DNA from: Burkholderiaceae bacterium
GTDB taxonomy: Bacteria; Pseudomonadota; Gammaproteobacteria; Burkholderiales; Burkholderiaceae
Length of the DNA stretch: 12,081 nucleotides
NCBI GenBank assembly: GCA_017998575.1
Contig: JAGOCV010000105.1
Span: 1 to 12,081 of the forward strand
Direction: 5' to 3'
Part shown: positions 1 to 6,603 of the stretch, in pieces
Numbering within the stretch: position 1 is the stretch's first letter
How the letters are laid out: every line of letters begins with the position of its first letter
Translations under genes and position numbers: made by a program
Notes under the pieces: model-generated
Told to the model about the DNA's origin: nothing
Database searches by the model: none
The model's input: only the letters and a program-made list of their open reading frames with translations

Positions 1-138
1 GGCCAGGGTGATGGACGACGGATCCCGCGCGCCCGCATACACCTTGCGGGCACCGCGCGCGAGCGCCTCGCGCGCCAGAGCCAGGCCCAGGCCCCGGTTG
101 GCCCCGGTGATGAAAACCACGCTGTTGTCGATGTTCAT
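1..138 (-). CDS. SDR-family NAD(P)-dependent oxidoreductase (5' part only)
   Basis: Only the first 46 codons lie in the window; the gene runs off its left edge. The translation begins MNIDNSVVFITGANRGLGLA and shows the Rossmann-fold start of a classical short-chain dehydrogenase: a beta strand (VVFITG), then the dinucleotide-binding TGxxxGxG motif (TGANRGLG), then a helix (ALAREALARGA) and the second strand (KVYAGAR). The active-site Ser/Tyr/Lys residues are outside the window, so the substrate cannot be guessed. The ATG at 138 overlaps the TGA stop of the upstream MATE gene (ATGA), so the two are very likely one transcript with coupled translation. The divergent MarR gene suggests induction together with the pump, perhaps for detoxifying a compound. 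The family call is secure; the function is open. Confidence 0.9.
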   Translation of the reverse strand, partial: MNIDNSVVFITGANRGLGLALAREALARGARKVYAGARDPSSITLA

Positions 139-1553
139 GATGACGACTTTCCTTCTTCGGTTGTGAACCAGGCGCCGAGCGCGACCGCGCCCGCATTGAC
201 GAGCCCGTAGGCGACGATGGCCGCGGCCTGCGCGGCGAACACGCCGTTCAGGCCCCAGCCGACGTGGATGGCCAGCAGCCCTCCGGTCGCCGCGATGGCC
301 AGCCGCGCGGCGTTGCCGATCACCGGCCACAGCAGGCGGCCCGCGCCCTGCGAGGCGAAATACAGCACCAGCCCCAGCCCGAAGAAGCCGTAGAACGGCC
401 CGACGATGCGCAGGTATTGCGTACCCGCCGCGAGCATGGCCGGATCGTGGTCGAACAGCGAGAGCCATGGGTGGGGGAAGAGGGCCGCTGCAACGCCGAT
501 GGCTTGCGTGACCGCGAAAGCGATGGCCGCGCCGACCCAGGCAGCCCGGAGCGCACGATCACGCTGGCCGGCGCCCACGCAGGTGCCCACCATCGCCACC
601 AGTGGGCCGCCCAGGCCGAACACCAGCGGCACCAGCAGGTACTCGAGCCGCGATGCCGTGCCGTAGCCCGCCACGGCCGCCACGCCGAAGGTGGCGGTGA
701 GCGCCGTGGCCAGTGCGATGGCCAGGTTGGTGGACACGGTGGAGATGGACGCTACCGCACCCACGCGCAGGATGTCGCCGAACAGCGCGAGGCGCCAGCG
801 TACCGAGGCGAAGGCGGGTCGCAGCAGGCTGCGCGGCGAGCGCAGGTACAGCGCCAGCGCCACCAGGCCGCCGCCATAGAACAGCAGCAGGGCCAGCGCG
901 CCGCCGGCGATCCCCAGGCCAGGCAGCGGACCCCAGCCGAAGATCAGCAGCGGCGACATCGGCACCAGCGCCAGGGTGCCGATGAAGGTGACCCAGGCCG
1001 GTACGGCCATGTTGCCCGTGCCGCGGATCACCGATGCCAGCGCATTGAAGGCCCACACCAGCAGGGCGCCCGCGAACACCCAGTTGGAATAGGCGAGGGC
1101 GGCTTCCAGCGCCGCGCCGCTGCCGCCCATGCGTGTATAGAGCGCGCGCCCGCCCACCAGCAGCGCGAGCGTGAAGACGGCACCGATGAACAGGTTGACC
1201 GCCAGCGCATGCCACACCAGGTCGTCCGCGTCGGCGCGGCGCCGCGCGCCCAGCGCCCGTGCGATCGACGACGAAATGCCGCCGCCTAAAGCGCCGGCCG
1301 AGAGCATCTGCATCAGCATCACGAGCGGGAACACCAGCGCCATGCCGGCCAGTGCATCGGTGCCCAGCCGGCCGATGAACCAGGTTTCGATCAGGCCGGC
1401 CGCGGCCTGGGACACCATCACCAGCATGTTGGGCGCCGACATGCGCAGCAGTGTGGGCGCGATCGGCCCCTCCAGCAGCAGGCGCGTGCGGCCGTCCAGC
1501 GAACCAGGCGCGGACGATGGGCGATGGCCGGGCGCGGCCGTGGTCTGGTTCAC
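135..1553 (-). CDS. MATE-family multidrug/toxin efflux transporter
   Basis: An inner-membrane protein of about 472 residues with around 12 hydrophobic segments, close to the usual 450-480 for MATE exporters, which expel organic cations and drugs using a Na+ or H+ gradient. The first helix region reads APTLLRMSAPNMLVMVSQAA and is followed by the family-typical ETWFIGRLGTDALAG; the second half repeats this layout. I place the start at the GTG at 1553 (VNQTTAAPG). A further in-frame GTG at 1580 lies inside the operator and upstream of the start point expected from the TATAAT box at 1583-1588. The next in-frame Met (MSAPNML) would cut into the first helix region. No good ribosome-binding site is visible, so the exact start is uncertain. 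The stop overlaps the SDR start. Likely repressed by the divergent MarR protein. Substrate unknown. Confidence 0.92.
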   Translation of the reverse strand: MNQTTAAPGHRPSSAPGSLDGRTRLLLEGPIAPTLLRMSAPNMLVMVSQAAAGLIETWFIGRLGTDALAGMALVFPLVMLMQMLSAGALGGGISSSIARALGARRRADADDLVWHALAVNLFIGAVFTLALLVGGRALYTRMGGSGAALEAALAYSNWVFAGALLVWAFNALASVIRGTGNMAVPAWVTFIGTLALVPMSPLLIFGWGPLPGLGIAGGALALLLFYGGGLVALALYLRSPRSLLRPAFASVRWRLALFGDILRVGAVASISTVSTNLAIALATALTATFGVAAVAGYGTASRLEYLLVPLVFGLGGPLVAMVGTCVGAGQRDRALRAAWVGAAIAFAVTQAIGVAAALFPHPWLSLFDHDPAMLAAGTQYLRIVGPFYGFFGLGLVLYFASQGAGRLLWPVIGNAARLAIAATGGLLAIHVGWGLNGVFAAQAAAIVAYGLVNAGAVALGAWFTTEEGKSSS

Positions 1554-1564
1554 GGTGTGGCCAT

Positions 1565-1584
1565 ATATGTGTATATACACGTAT
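1565..1584. promoter_or_regulatory. Candidate MarR operator (20-bp near-perfect palindrome)
   Basis: The site ATATGTGTATATACACGTAT has arms that pair at 9 of 10 positions around a perfect 12-bp palindrome (GTGTATATACAC, 1569-1580). It is an AT-rich island in otherwise GC-rich DNA, placed between the divergent MATE and marR genes. MarR dimers typically bind palindromes of 16-20 bp. It overlaps the minus-strand TATAAT box at its edge and covers the best plus-strand -35 candidate, so a bound dimer could block both promoters. Confidence 0.65.
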
Positions 1585-1602
1585 TATAGGTGCGCCTACA
1601 CT
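1574..1602 (+). promoter_or_regulatory. Possible marR promoter
   Basis: TATACA (1574-1579) and TACACT (1597-1602) each match the sigma-70 hexamers at four of six positions, with a 17-bp spacer. The -35 box lies wholly inside the candidate operator, as expected for an autorepressor. Position and spacing are right but the boxes are weak, so this is tentative. Confidence 0.35.
1583..1588 (-). promoter_or_regulatory. -10 box of the MATE-SDR operon promoter
   Basis: The minus strand reads a consensus TATAAT here. The -35 region about 17 bp upstream (CTGCAC) matches consensus poorly, which is common for regulated promoters. Transcription would begin near 1576, giving a leader of about 20 nt before the GTG at 1553. 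The box abuts the palindrome at 1565-1584. Confidence 0.5.
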
Positions 1603-1609
1603 TTCGTGC

Positions 1610-1613
1610 AGGA
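1610..1613 (+). promoter_or_regulatory. marR ribosome-binding site
   Basis: AGGA with 8 nt to the ATG at 1622. It decides the start against in-frame upstream codons, which have no Shine-Dalgarno sequence. Confidence 0.6.
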
Positions 1614-1621
1614 CGCCACCC

Positions 1622-2107
1622 ATGACCCGTACACCACCGCCTGCCGAAGCCGCTGCGCTGCCCCAGTTCGCCGAATGCAACGCACTCGCGCTGCGGCAGG
1701 CCGCCCGTGCCATCGGCCAGCTCTATGACCGCCATCTCGCAGAGGCGGGGCTGCGCGGCGGCCAGTTCTCGCTGCTGGTCCGGCTGTGGCAACAGGGCCC
1801 GATGGGCGTCAATGCGCTGGCCGCCGCCGCTGGCATGGACCGCACCACGCTCAACCGTGTGCTGCAGCCGCTGGAGCGCGATGGCCTCATCGAGGGCGCG
1901 GTGTCCGAGTCCGACCGCCGCGCGCGCCTGCTGCGGCTCACGCCTGCGGGCGAGAAGCGCCTGGCCGAGGCGCGTGTGCACTGGGAAGCGGCGCAGGCCG
2001 CCTTCGAAACCGCCTACGGCGTGCCCGAGGCCGCCCAACTGCGCGGCATGTTGCGTGCGCTCGCGCCCGGCGGTGTCGCGAGCCTGCGGCCCGGCCCTGC
2101 GCCCTAG
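1622..2107 (+). CDS. MarR-family transcriptional regulator
   Basis: A 161-residue cytoplasmic winged-helix repressor, typical in length for MarR proteins. After a dimerisation helix (ALRQAARAIGQLYDRHLAEAG, about 23-43) comes the DNA-binding domain: GQFSLLVRLWQQGPMGVNALA (about 47-67), the recognition helix MDRTTLNRVLQPLERDGLI (72-90) and the wing with the family D-R-R pattern (SESDRRARLLRLTPAG, 95-110). The ATG at 1622 is chosen because AGGA at 1610-1613 stands 8 nt before it and because the frame upstream runs through the operator. A single Cys at residue 19 (AECNA) sits in the N-terminal helix, where some relatives carry redox-active cysteines; whether it senses anything is unknown. Divergent arrangement makes it the likely repressor of the MATE-SDR operon and of itself. 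Confidence 0.93.
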   Translation: MTRTPPPAEAAALPQFAECNALALRQAARAIGQLYDRHLAEAGLRGGQFSLLVRLWQQGPMGVNALAAAAGMDRTTLNRVLQPLERDGLIEGAVSESDRRARLLRLTPAGEKRLAEARVHWEAAQAAFETAYGVPEAAQLRGMLRALAPGGVASLRPGPAP

Positions 2108-2310
2108 CCTGGCCCCGGCGGGGCGGCGATGGCTCGTGCCGCAATCCGTTGTTCTCTCAGGCCGAACGGTTCGTTGCCGTTGGAAGTCGTTTCCCTCCAG
2201 GCGGTCGTGATAACGCACGGCCGGTGATACGGTGCCTGCCCCCGCGTGCCGCTGCGCCTGGACACCGGGGCCGCAGCAGCGGGCCGCGCAGGCGCGAATC
2301 CCATCGACTC
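2108..2310. other. Gap between marR and the autotransporter gene
   Basis: 203 bp without a supportable gene. A small CCCC-GGC-GGGG hairpin lies at about 2113-2123, but no T-run follows, so I do not call it a terminator. A 5-bp stem AACGG/CCGTT (about 2165-2181) is also present. No convincing sigma-70 promoter for the autotransporter gene was found. Confidence 0.4.
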
Positions 2311-4359
2311 ATGACGCACGAGACAGTTTCTCTTTTCCCCGGCCGCAAGCGCGGTGTCATTGCACTGGCCATCGCCACGCTGCTCACGAACTTCTGCATC
2401 GCGGCACGGGCGCAGTCGGCGGCGGAACTGGACCTCATCGACGACGGAACGGCAGGTCGGACGTTCTCGTGGGTCAGGGGGCTGGACGCGTCCGGCAACG
2501 TGGCGGTCGGCACGTTCGGCACGGCATCGTCGTTCGCCAGCGCTTTCCGCTGGACGGCGGCGACGGGCTGGGTTGATCTCGGGCGCCTGAACTCGGGCGA
2601 CTCGGCGCAAGCCAACGGTGTCAGTGCCGATGGCTCGGTGGTGATCGGCAGCGCTGCCGATGGTGCCCTGTCCAACCTCCCGCGCGCGTTTCGCTGGACC
2701 AGCGCCGGCCTCGTCAGCCTCGGAACGCTCAATGGGCTGACCACTTCCTCGTCCTGGGGCAACGCGGTCAACGCCGCGGGCGACGTGGTGGTCGGCACCG
2801 ACTCCACGGCGGGTGGACAGAGCCGCGCCTTCCGCTGGACGCAGTCGACCGGCAGCATGGCCGATCTGGGCGTGCTGCCCGGCGGCAGCTTTTCCACCGG
2901 CTCCGCAGTCAATGCGGCGGGCGACGTCGTGGTGGGGCAGGCCGACGACGCGCTGGGCAACAGCGTCGCCTACCGCTGGACGGCCGCCGGCAATGCCATG
3001 ACCAGCCTGGGCCTGCTGTCCGGCTATGTGTCGTCGGAGGCGCGGGGCATCAATGCGGCCGGCGACGTGGTCGTGGGCTACGTGATGGACGCAGCCTTCG
3101 AAACGCAGGCTTTCCTGTGGTCGAGCACCGGCGGCATGCAGGGGCTGGGCGGCGCCAACTCGGTCGCCAATGCGGTGAACGCGGCAGGCACCGTGGTGGT
3201 GGGCCAGATGTGGGACGGCGCCAGCTCCGCGATGCGGGCCGCGCGCTGGACGCAAGCCTCGGGCATGCAGACGGTGGAGCAGTGGCTGGCCGGAGCGGGC
3301 CTGGCGGTCGGCCCGTCCCAGGCCACCGGTTCGGCCTATGCGGTGAATGCCGACGGCACGGTGGTGGGCGGTGTGCTGGACAACGGCTACGCCTTCATCG
3401 CCCGTGTATCGCCGGTGGGTACCGGCCTGATGAATGTCGACGACTATCAGCGCAGCCTGTCTGCCACGGCGTCCACCGCACTGCAGCCGCTGTGGGACGA
3501 AGATCTGGTCCTGCATGGCGCGCACGGCCAGCCACTGCGCGGCTTGCCCGCGGCAGGGCGCTCCGTGCTGTGGACGGCCGCAGACCTGGGCACATCGGAC
3601 CGTCCGGAGCGCGATCATCGCCAGGGCGTGACCGAAATCGGTATCAGCCATGGCGTCGATGAGGCCAGCCACGTCAAGCTGGCCCTCGGCATGGTGAGGT
3701 CCACGCAACAACTTCATCTGGACGGCCGCGCGCATCATCGATCGACCTACGTGGTGCCCGAGTTCATCCGCCGCATGCCATCCGGGCTGGTGCTCTCGGC
3801 CAGCGGCTACTACGCGCGCGGCAGCAGCCGGATCGCGCGCAGTTATCTCAACGCCGGCCTGCCCGACAGCTCCGTCGGCGAACCTGGCATCCGTACGGGG
3901 GCCGTGCGCCTGCGCGTCGATGCGCCGCAGGCGTTCGGGGTGGCCGGCTGGGCCGCGACGCCTTACGGCAGCCTCACGGCAAGCCGCACGCGCACCGACG
4001 CCTACACCGAAAGTGGCGGCGGCTTTCCCGCGCGGTGGAGCGCGCGCGCCATGAGCGAGAGGATCGTGCGCCTGGGCGTCGATGGCGAGCGCACCATGGG
4101 TGCCGATGCCCGCCTGACGCTGCGGCTCGAAGCCGCTCGGCGCGTGGGCGGCACGGCGGGTGCCGTGGTCTCGGGCGAGGCCCTCGGGCTGTTCGCCTTC
4201 GACCGGGCCGTCGGCCGGGGGGCGCCGTCGTGGATGCGCGCCGGCGCCGGCATGAACTGGCGGCTGGGCGAGGGATGGGTGGACGCGAGCGTCAACGTCA
4301 CCACTGCTGGCGGGGCCACCACCGGCTGGGTCGCTGCGAACTACCGCATCGGCTTCTGA
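2311..4359 (+). CDS. HAF-repeat autotransporter (secreted beta-barrel outer-membrane protein)
   Basis: A 682-residue protein with three parts. Residues 1-34 form a Sec signal peptide: basic n-region (GRKRG), hydrophobic core (VIALAIATLL) and ARA-Q cleavage after Ala34. Residues about 50-365 hold HAF-type repeats with a regular 47-48-residue period: AFRW-like motifs begin at 78, 126, 173, 220, 267 and 310, with a degenerate copy at 361, and each unit carries a V-N-A-A-G-D-V-V-V-G-like strand. This predicts a beta-propeller-like surface domain. From about 410 to the end, alternating strands finish in WVAANYRIGF, with the terminal Phe typical of outer-membrane barrels and autotransporter translocators. 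The ATG at 2311 is chosen for the signal peptide; no strong ribosome-binding site precedes it. Its neighbours give no functional link. The passenger's role (adhesion, enzyme or other) is unknown. Confidence 0.85.
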   Translation: MTHETVSLFPGRKRGVIALAIATLLTNFCIAARAQSAAELDLIDDGTAGRTFSWVRGLDASGNVAVGTFGTASSFASAFRWTAATGWVDLGRLNSGDSAQANGVSADGSVVIGSAADGALSNLPRAFRWTSAGLVSLGTLNGLTTSSSWGNAVNAAGDVVVGTDSTAGGQSRAFRWTQSTGSMADLGVLPGGSFSTGSAVNAAGDVVVGQADDALGNSVAYRWTAAGNAMTSLGLLSGYVSSEARGINAAGDVVVGYVMDAAFETQAFLWSSTGGMQGLGGANSVANAVNAAGTVVVGQMWDGASSAMRAARWTQASGMQTVEQWLAGAGLAVGPSQATGSAYAVNADGTVVGGVLDNGYAFIARVSPVGTGLMNVDDYQRSLSATASTALQPLWDEDLVLHGAHGQPLRGLPAAGRSVLWTAADLGTSDRPERDHRQGVTEIGISHGVDEASHVKLALGMVRSTQQLHLDGRAHHRSTYVVPEFIRRMPSGLVLSASGYYARGSSRIARSYLNAGLPDSSVGEPGIRTGAVRLRVDAPQAFGVAGWAATPYGSLTASRTRTDAYTESGGGFPARWSARAMSERIVRLGVDGERTMGADARLTLRLEAARRVGGTAGAVVSGEALGLFAFDRAVGRGAPSWMRAGAGMNWRLGEGWVDASVNVTTAGGATTGWVAANYRIGF

Positions 4360-4433
4360 TCTGCCCAGCCTGCGTGGCTGGCGATCGACCCGGCTGGCGC
4401 GCCATCGCCATACGCAATACTGACTACGCTCCG

Positions 4434-4476
4434 GGTCAGCGCGAGGTCAGCCCCTCGCGCCGATAGTGCGACCTCG
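4434..4476 (+). promoter_or_regulatory. tctB leader: direct repeats and mutually exclusive hairpins
   Basis: Two direct copies of GGTCAGC lie 11 bp apart (4434-4440 and 4445-4451), one helical turn, a layout used by OmpR-type response regulators. The same stretch forms a perfect 8-bp stem with a 6-nt loop (GCGCGAGG 4439-4446 with CCTCGCGC 4453-4460). A competing 7-bp helix (CGAGGTC 4442-4448 with GACCTCG 4470-4476) cannot form at the same time. A second small hairpin, CGGCCG-TTGTG-CGGCCG, follows at 4484-4500. No T-run is present, so this is not a standard terminator. Function is unproven. Confidence 0.35.
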
Positions 4477-4509
4477 TTCACGGCGGCCGTTGTGCGGCCG
4501 TCACATCAC

Positions 4510-4514
4510 GAGGA
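4510..4514 (+). promoter_or_regulatory. tctB ribosome-binding site
   Basis: GAGGA with 6 nt to the ATG at 4521. It favours that ATG over the in-frame TTG at 4515 and over the second Met codon at 4530. Confidence 0.65.
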
Positions 4515-4520
4515 TTGCAG

Positions 4521-4967
4521 ATGAAAAACATGGATCACCGCGACCTGATCGGCGGGGCCCTCGTGGTCGCCGCCGGTCTCTTCTTCGCGCTCTATTCGCG
4601 GCGCTACGGGTTCGGCTCGGCCGAACGCATGGGGCCGGGCTATTTCCCCACCGTGCTGGGATGGGTGCTGGTGGCGCTGGGGGTGCTGATCGCGCTGCCC
4701 GCCCTCAGGCGCGGCGCGGGTGCGCCGTTGCGCATCCAGTGGGGAAACTTCGCGTGGGTGATCGGATCGATCCTGCTGTTCGCAGCCACGCTGCAATCGC
4801 TGGGCCTGATCACGGCCACCTTCCTCGCGAGCTTCATGGCTTCGCTGGCCGACCGCGAGATCACGTGGCGCGGCCGCGTGTTGGTGGCCATCGGTGTCAC
4901 CGTGGTCACGGTGCTGATCTTCAGCGTGGGCCTGAACATGATGCTGCCGCTGGTGTGGTGGGAATAA
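4521..4967 (+). CDS. tctB: Tripartite tricarboxylate transporter, small membrane subunit TctB
   Basis: A 148-residue inner-membrane protein with four hydrophobic segments (about 8-26, 43-61, 78-107 and 117-141), the size and layout of TctB. The loop after the first helix carries RMGPGYFPTVLG (37-48), a signature of this family. TctB works with the large subunit TctA as the membrane part of a secondary transporter that takes substrates from a periplasmic binding protein (TctC) and imports them with a cation gradient. tctA follows after 6 nt, so the two are co-transcribed. No tctC lies beside them in this window, although systems of this class usually have one; in Burkholderiales such binding proteins are often encoded elsewhere. 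The substrate is therefore open and need not be citrate. Confidence 0.92.
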   Translation: MKNMDHRDLIGGALVVAAGLFFALYSRRYGFGSAERMGPGYFPTVLGWVLVALGVLIALPALRRGAGAPLRIQWGNFAWVIGSILLFAATLQSLGLITATFLASFMASLADREITWRGRVLVAIGVTVVTVLIFSVGLNMMLPLVWWE

Positions 4968-4973
4968 GAACGC

Positions 4974-6533
4974 ATGGAACTCCTCTCCAACCTGGGCGCC
5001 GGCTTCGCGTCGGCCTTCTCCCCGATCACGCTGCTGTACTGCTTCATCGGGGTGTTGCTGGGCACCGTGGTGGGCGTGCTGCCGGGTATCGGCGCGCTGG
5101 CCACCATTTCGCTGCTGCTGCCGATCACGTATCACATCCCGCCCGACGCGGCCATCATCATGCTGGCTGGCGTGTACTACGGCGGGCAGTACGGCGGCTC
5201 GACCGCGTCGATCCTGCTGAACCTGCCGGGTTCGCCCTCGGCGGCGGTCACCTGTCTGGACGGCTATCCGATGGCACGGCAAGGCCGCGCCGGCGTGGCG
5301 CTGTTCATGACGACGGTGGCGTCGTTCGTGGGCGCCATGACGGGTCTGATCATCCTGGTCCTGTTCACGCCCACCATCTCCGAGCTGGGCATGAAGTTCG
5401 GTCCGGCCGAGTACTTCTCGATGATGCTGCTGGGCCTGGTGGCCGCCTCCACGCTGGCCGGTGGCGCGCCGGCCAAGGGGATCGCGATGGTGGTGTTCGG
5501 CCTGCTGCTGGGCATGGTGGGCACCGACGTGAACACCGGCGTGGCGCGCTTCGATTTCGGCTTTCCGGAGCTGACCGATGGCATCAACCTGGTGGCGCTG
5601 GCCATGGGCGTGTTCGGCGTGTCCGAAGTGGTGGCCAGCATCAACAACATCCCGAAGGAAGACAAGGCGATGAAGGTGACGCTGCGCTCGCTCATCCCGA
5701 CTCGCCGCGACGTGAAGGATTCGGTGGCCCCGATGGCGCGTGGCGCCACGGTGGGCAGTTTCTTCGGTGCGCTGCCCGGCACGGGTGCGGCCATCGCCTC
5801 GTTCATGGCCTATGCGGTGGAGAAGAAGGTGTCCAAGGAGCCTTCGCGCTTCGGCAACGGTGCCATCGAGGGCATCATGGCACCCGAGACCGCCAACAAC
5901 GCCGCCGTGCAGACGGCCTTCGTGCCCACGCTGTCGCTGGGCATCCCGGGCGATGCCGTGATGGCGCTGATGCTAGGCGCGCTCATCATCCACGGCATCC
6001 AGCCGGGGCCGACCATGATCACTGAGCAGCCGCAGCTCTACTGGGGCCTGATCGCCAGCTTCATCATCGGCAACATCATGCTGGTGATCCTCAACGTGCC
6101 CTTCGTGGGCGTATGGGCGAGCATCCTCAAGATCCCTTACCGCGTGCTGTATCCGGCCATCCTGGTGTTCATCGCGCTGGGCGTGTACAGCGTCAACAAC
6201 AACACCTTCGACGTGTACATGGTGACCTTCGTGGGCGTGATCGGCTACGTCATGGCCGTGCTCAAGTTCGAGGCCGCGCCACTGCTGCTGGGCTTCATCC
6301 TCGGCCCCATGATGGAAGAGAACCTGCGCCGCGCGCTGCTGCTCTCGCGCGGCGACTGGAACACGCTGGTCGACCGGCCCATCAGCGCCGGGCTGCTGGC
6401 GTGTTCCGCGGCGCTGCTGCTGTGGACGGTGTGGGGCTTCATGCGCCGCCCGGGCCAGCCGGTGGCCGAGCGCGTGGCGGCCGATGTGCCGGTGGCGCCC
6501 ACCGAGACGGTGCGGCCGGGTACGGCGCCCTGA
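4974..6533 (+). CDS. tctA: Tripartite tricarboxylate transporter, large membrane subunit TctA
   Basis: A 519-residue inner-membrane permease with about 12 membrane segments, slightly above the usual 500 or so. Family motifs are clear: GVLPGIGALATISLLLP (34-50) and YYGGQYGGSTASILLNLPGS (68-87) in the first half, then the related FGALPGTGAAIAS (264-276) and TANNAAVQTAFVPTLSLGIP (306-325) in the second half, reflecting the internal duplication of the family. It forms the translocation path and partners TctB, encoded 6 nt upstream. The hydrophilic tail (about 490-519, rich in Val, Ala and Pro) is unremarkable. The ATG at 4974 follows an AAGAA stretch rather than a strong ribosome-binding site, consistent with translational coupling to tctB. 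The operon ends at the terminator 18 bp downstream. The substrate cannot be told from sequence; an organic or sugar acid is plausible. Confidence 0.95.
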   Translation: MELLSNLGAGFASAFSPITLLYCFIGVLLGTVVGVLPGIGALATISLLLPITYHIPPDAAIIMLAGVYYGGQYGGSTASILLNLPGSPSAAVTCLDGYPMARQGRAGVALFMTTVASFVGAMTGLIILVLFTPTISELGMKFGPAEYFSMMLLGLVAASTLAGGAPAKGIAMVVFGLLLGMVGTDVNTGVARFDFGFPELTDGINLVALAMGVFGVSEVVASINNIPKEDKAMKVTLRSLIPTRRDVKDSVAPMARGATVGSFFGALPGTGAAIASFMAYAVEKKVSKEPSRFGNGAIEGIMAPETANNAAVQTAFVPTLSLGIPGDAVMALMLGALIIHGIQPGPTMITEQPQLYWGLIASFIIGNIMLVILNVPFVGVWASILKIPYRVLYPAILVFIALGVYSVNNNTFDVYMVTFVGVIGYVMAVLKFEAAPLLLGFILGPMMEENLRRALLLSRGDWNTLVDRPISAGLLACSAALLLWTVWGFMRRPGQPVAERVAADVPVAPTETVRPGTAP

Positions 6534-6550
6534 GGCTTCGGGGTTGCATG

Positions 6551-6580
6551 AAAAAGGCGGGCATCGAGCCCGCCTTTTTT
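6551..6580. terminator. Bidirectional intrinsic terminator between tctA and psd
   Basis: A perfect 7-bp GC stem GGCGGGC (6556-6562) / GCCCGCC (6568-6574) with loop ATCGA is flanked by five A on the left and six T on the right. It therefore reads as stem plus U-run on both strands. It lies between the stop of tctA (6533) and the stop of psd (6604), which converge, and should end both transcripts. Confidence 0.92.
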
Positions 6581-6603
6581 CGTTGTCGTTGCCTGCGATG
6601 CCG

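Noticed and set aside
264..1289. A 341-codon plus-strand open frame opposite the MATE gene
   Set aside because: Gln/Arg/His-rich antisense translation, typical of the reverse complement of Leu/Ala-rich membrane genes.
1578..1580. Upstream GTG start for the MATE gene
   Set aside because: It falls inside the palindromic operator and before the transcription start expected from the TATAAT box at 1583-1588.
2113..2123. Terminator behind marR
   Set aside because: The CCCC/GGGG stem is only 4 bp and is followed by GC-rich sequence without a T-run.
2104..3738. A long minus-strand open frame opposite the autotransporter gene
   Set aside because: It is the antisense shadow of high-GC coding DNA: Arg/Ala/His/Gly-rich, low-complexity translation, no recognisable domain, while the plus strand encodes a clear signal peptide, repeats and barrel.
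4466..6025. A 519-codon plus-strand open frame overlapping tctB and tctA
   Set aside because: It lies in another frame of two clear membrane-protein genes and its translation is Arg/Gly/His-rich without motifs.
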